Shown piece by piece: positions 8,503-11,594 of a DNA stretch of 11,594 nucleotides. Both the position numbers and the translations under genes were made by a program. The stretch spans positions 1 through 11,594 of the forward strand of contig JADYYZ010000254.1 of the NCBI GenBank assembly GCA_020853405.1, read 5' to 3'. This stretch comes from Acetobacteraceae bacterium (GTDB taxonomy: Bacteria > Pseudomonadota > Alphaproteobacteria > Acetobacterales > Acetobacteraceae). The first letter of the stretch is position 1. The number at the start of each line of letters is the position of its first letter. Below the pieces are notes generated by a model, which saw only the letters and a program-made list of their open reading frames with translations, was not told where the DNA came from and did no database searches.

Positions 8503-8853
8503 TCAGGCACGCCCGCGGGGCGGTGGCGTCAGCGGCGGGGCATCGAGGCCGGCATGTCCGGCCGCAACCGGGTCGGTGAAGGCGACCGCCATCCCTGCCC
8601 AGGCCACGGCAAATGCTGTGCCGACGGGGTATGCCATGGAGACGGCGGGGCATGCCGACACGGGGCAGCAGGTCTTGCCGTCGCCATGGGGACAGTCCGG
8701 CAAGGGCGCATCCGGCGCAGCCGCGAAGGCGTGCACGGGATGCCGGTCGGAAGTCGGGTGCGCCGCGGCGGGCGCGATCGCGGACAGCAGCACGGCCAGC
8801 ACGCCGAGGAGTGCCGCGATCCCGCCCAGACTGCGCCGCCATGCCATCCGCAC
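8503..8853 (-). CDS. Small secreted Cys/His protein next to csoR, function unknown
   Basis: A 116-residue protein with a classic signal peptide: Arg-rich start, hydrophobic 11-30, Ala-rich cleavage after residue 31. A short mature part contains His32, His38 and His41, then CPHGDGKTCCPVSACP (54-69) with four Cys, a second hydrophobic stretch at about 79-93 and a Pro/Arg tail. It starts with GTG at 8853, 4 bp past the csoR stop, and its GAGG ribosome-binding site sits in the csoR stop region 7 nt upstream. An in-frame ATG at 8847 is worse placed. The tight junction implies co-transcription and coupling with csoR, and hence copper control. Clustered Cys/His in a periplasmic protein suggests metal binding, which is inference. 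I do not recognise the family; small periplasmic proteins such as DUF2946 look broadly similar. Confidence 0.7.
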   Translation of the reverse strand: MRMAWRRSLGGIAALLGVLAVLLSAIAPAAAHPTSDRHPVHAFAAAPDAPLPDCPHGDGKTCCPVSACPAVSMAYPVGTAFAVAWAGMAVAFTDPVAAGHAGLDAPPLTPPPRGRA

Positions 8854-8857
8854 GCGA

Positions 8858-9133
8858 TTACCTCGTCATTCGGCCGATCGTGTCGACCAGCTCCGCCACC
8901 TTCTGCCGCTGCCCGTCGACGTCGCCACTGGCGAAGGCGTCGGCAACGCAATGCGCCACGTGGTTGTGCAGGATCTCCGCCTCCACCTTATGCAGCGCGG
9001 CGCGAACCGCGTTGATCTGCGTCAACACGTCGATGCAGTAGCGGTCGTCCTGCACCATCCGGTGCAGGCCGCCGATCTGGCCCTCGATTCGTCGGAGGCG
9101 GGTCAGGACTGTCTTTTTCGCCGCGTCATGCAT
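8858..9133 (-). CDS. csoR: CsoR-type Cu(I)-responsive repressor
   Basis: A 91-residue all-helical DNA-binding protein of the CsoR/RcnR/FrmR family. It contains TRLRRIEGQIGGLHRM (11-26), DDRYCIDVLTQI (29-40) and HNHVAHCV (56-63). The metal ligands of the copper branch are present with exact family spacing: Cys33, His58 (25 later) and Cys62 (4 later). RcnR would have His in place of the last Cys, and FrmR lacks it. Copper binding to this Cys-His-Cys site is known to release such proteins from DNA. Start 9133 is chosen because residues 1-10 then match normal family length; an upstream in-frame extension to 9211 would cross the operator. There is no ribosome-binding site before the ATG, and the predicted transcription start coincides with it. 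It is followed after 4 bp by the small Cys/His protein gene and is divergent from copA. Confidence 0.93.
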   Translation of the reverse strand: MHDAAKKTVLTRLRRIEGQIGGLHRMVQDDRYCIDVLTQINAVRAALHKVEAEILHNHVAHCVADAFASGDVDGQRQKVAELVDTIGRMTR

Positions 9134-9135
9134 GG

Positions 9136-9164
9136 TTGAAAAATACCCATGGGGGGTATATGTG
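9136..9164 (+). promoter_or_regulatory. Predicted copA promoter
   Basis: TTGAAA at 9136-9141 and TATGTG at 9159-9164 are separated by 17 bp, giving a likely transcript start near 9171 and a leader of about 39 nt. The CsoR-type palindrome occupies the spacer, where a bound repressor would block RNA polymerase. TATATG at 9157-9162 is an alternative -10 with a 15-bp spacer. Confidence 0.6.
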
Positions 9165-9168
9165 TCAA
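9140..9168 (-). promoter_or_regulatory. Predicted csoR promoter
   Basis: On the minus strand a perfect TTGACA (9168-9163) is followed after 17 bp by TATTTT (9145-9140). The expected start point, about 7 nt further, falls on the A of the csoR ATG. The elements overlap those of the copA promoter, so the two face each other over the same DNA. Confidence 0.6.
9143..9159. promoter_or_regulatory. CsoR-type operator
   Basis: Arms ATACCC (9143-9148) and GGGTAT (9154-9159) form a perfect 6-bp palindrome around ATGGG. This is the TACCC-n-GGGTA type of site known for CsoR-family repressors, here with a G-run in the middle. It lies in the spacers of both predicted promoters and ends 10 bp from the csoR start. 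It is the only such site I see in the window. Confidence 0.8.
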
Positions 9169-9209
9169 GTCCTCTTTGCGGCGCGACGCCCGATCCAGGA
9201 GAGCACGGC

Positions 9210-11588
<2,379 letters not shown>

Positions 11589-11594
11589 TGGTCC

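Noticed and set aside
8270..8842. A 190-codon minus-strand frame overlapping the small Cys/His protein
   Set aside because: Arg/Pro/Ala-rich out-of-frame reading. The overlapping frame has a signal peptide, a good ribosome-binding site and tight spacing to csoR.
8858..9133. RcnR (nickel/cobalt) or FrmR (formaldehyde) regulator
   Set aside because: The fourth-position residue is Cys62, giving the Cys-His-Cys copper set, and the neighbour is a copper pump.

Overview
The window is GC-rich, with codons ending mostly in G or C, and looks like chromosome from an alphaproteobacterium. The style of the transporter genes and the substrate-binding protein would fit Acetobacteraceae or Rhizobiales relatives, but this is an inference from composition and protein style, not a phylogenetic result. 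No rRNA, tRNA, CRISPR array, insertion sequence, integrase or phage gene was found.

Left part (about 218-5973, all minus strand): a complete five-gene ABC importer of the dipeptide/oligopeptide/nickel (Dpp/Opp) class. Transcription runs from a secreted family-5 substrate-binding protein (4363-5973) through two inner-membrane permeases (dppB 3249-4190, dppC 2355-3239) to two ATPases (dppD 1270-2346, dppF 218-1273). Permease and ATPase genes are 8-9 bp apart or overlap by ATGA, so they are one translational unit. The one larger gap, 172 bp between the binding protein and dppB, holds two overlapping inverted repeats. These could attenuate the downstream genes relative to the binding protein. A possible plus-strand gene tail lies at the extreme left edge (2-127).

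Middle (5974-6485): about 500 bp with no convincing gene. It holds a perfect 17-bp hairpin just after the last gene of the right-hand block, and three tandem 14-bp units upstream of the binding-protein gene.

Right part (6486-11588): a copper homeostasis block. A CsoR-type Cu(I) sensor (8858-9133, minus) is divergent from a Cu(I)-exporting P1B-type ATPase, CopA (9210-11588, plus). Their promoters face each other and overlap almost completely, with one CsoR-type palindrome lying in the spacer of both. csoR appears to be leaderless. Downstream of csoR on the minus strand come a small secreted Cys/His protein of unknown function (8503-8853), a secreted YVTN/YncE-type beta-propeller (7206-8225), and a very Met-rich secreted LTXXQ/Spy-like protein (6486-7163) that ends at the 17-bp hairpin.

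Working model: rising Cu(I) releases CsoR from the shared operator. CopA then pumps Cu(I) out of the cytoplasm, while the minus-strand genes place Cys/His- and Met-rich proteins in the periplasm to buffer it or protect proteins there. Assigning the last three minus-strand genes to the copper response is inference from order and composition. The peptide importer next door is probably functionally separate.
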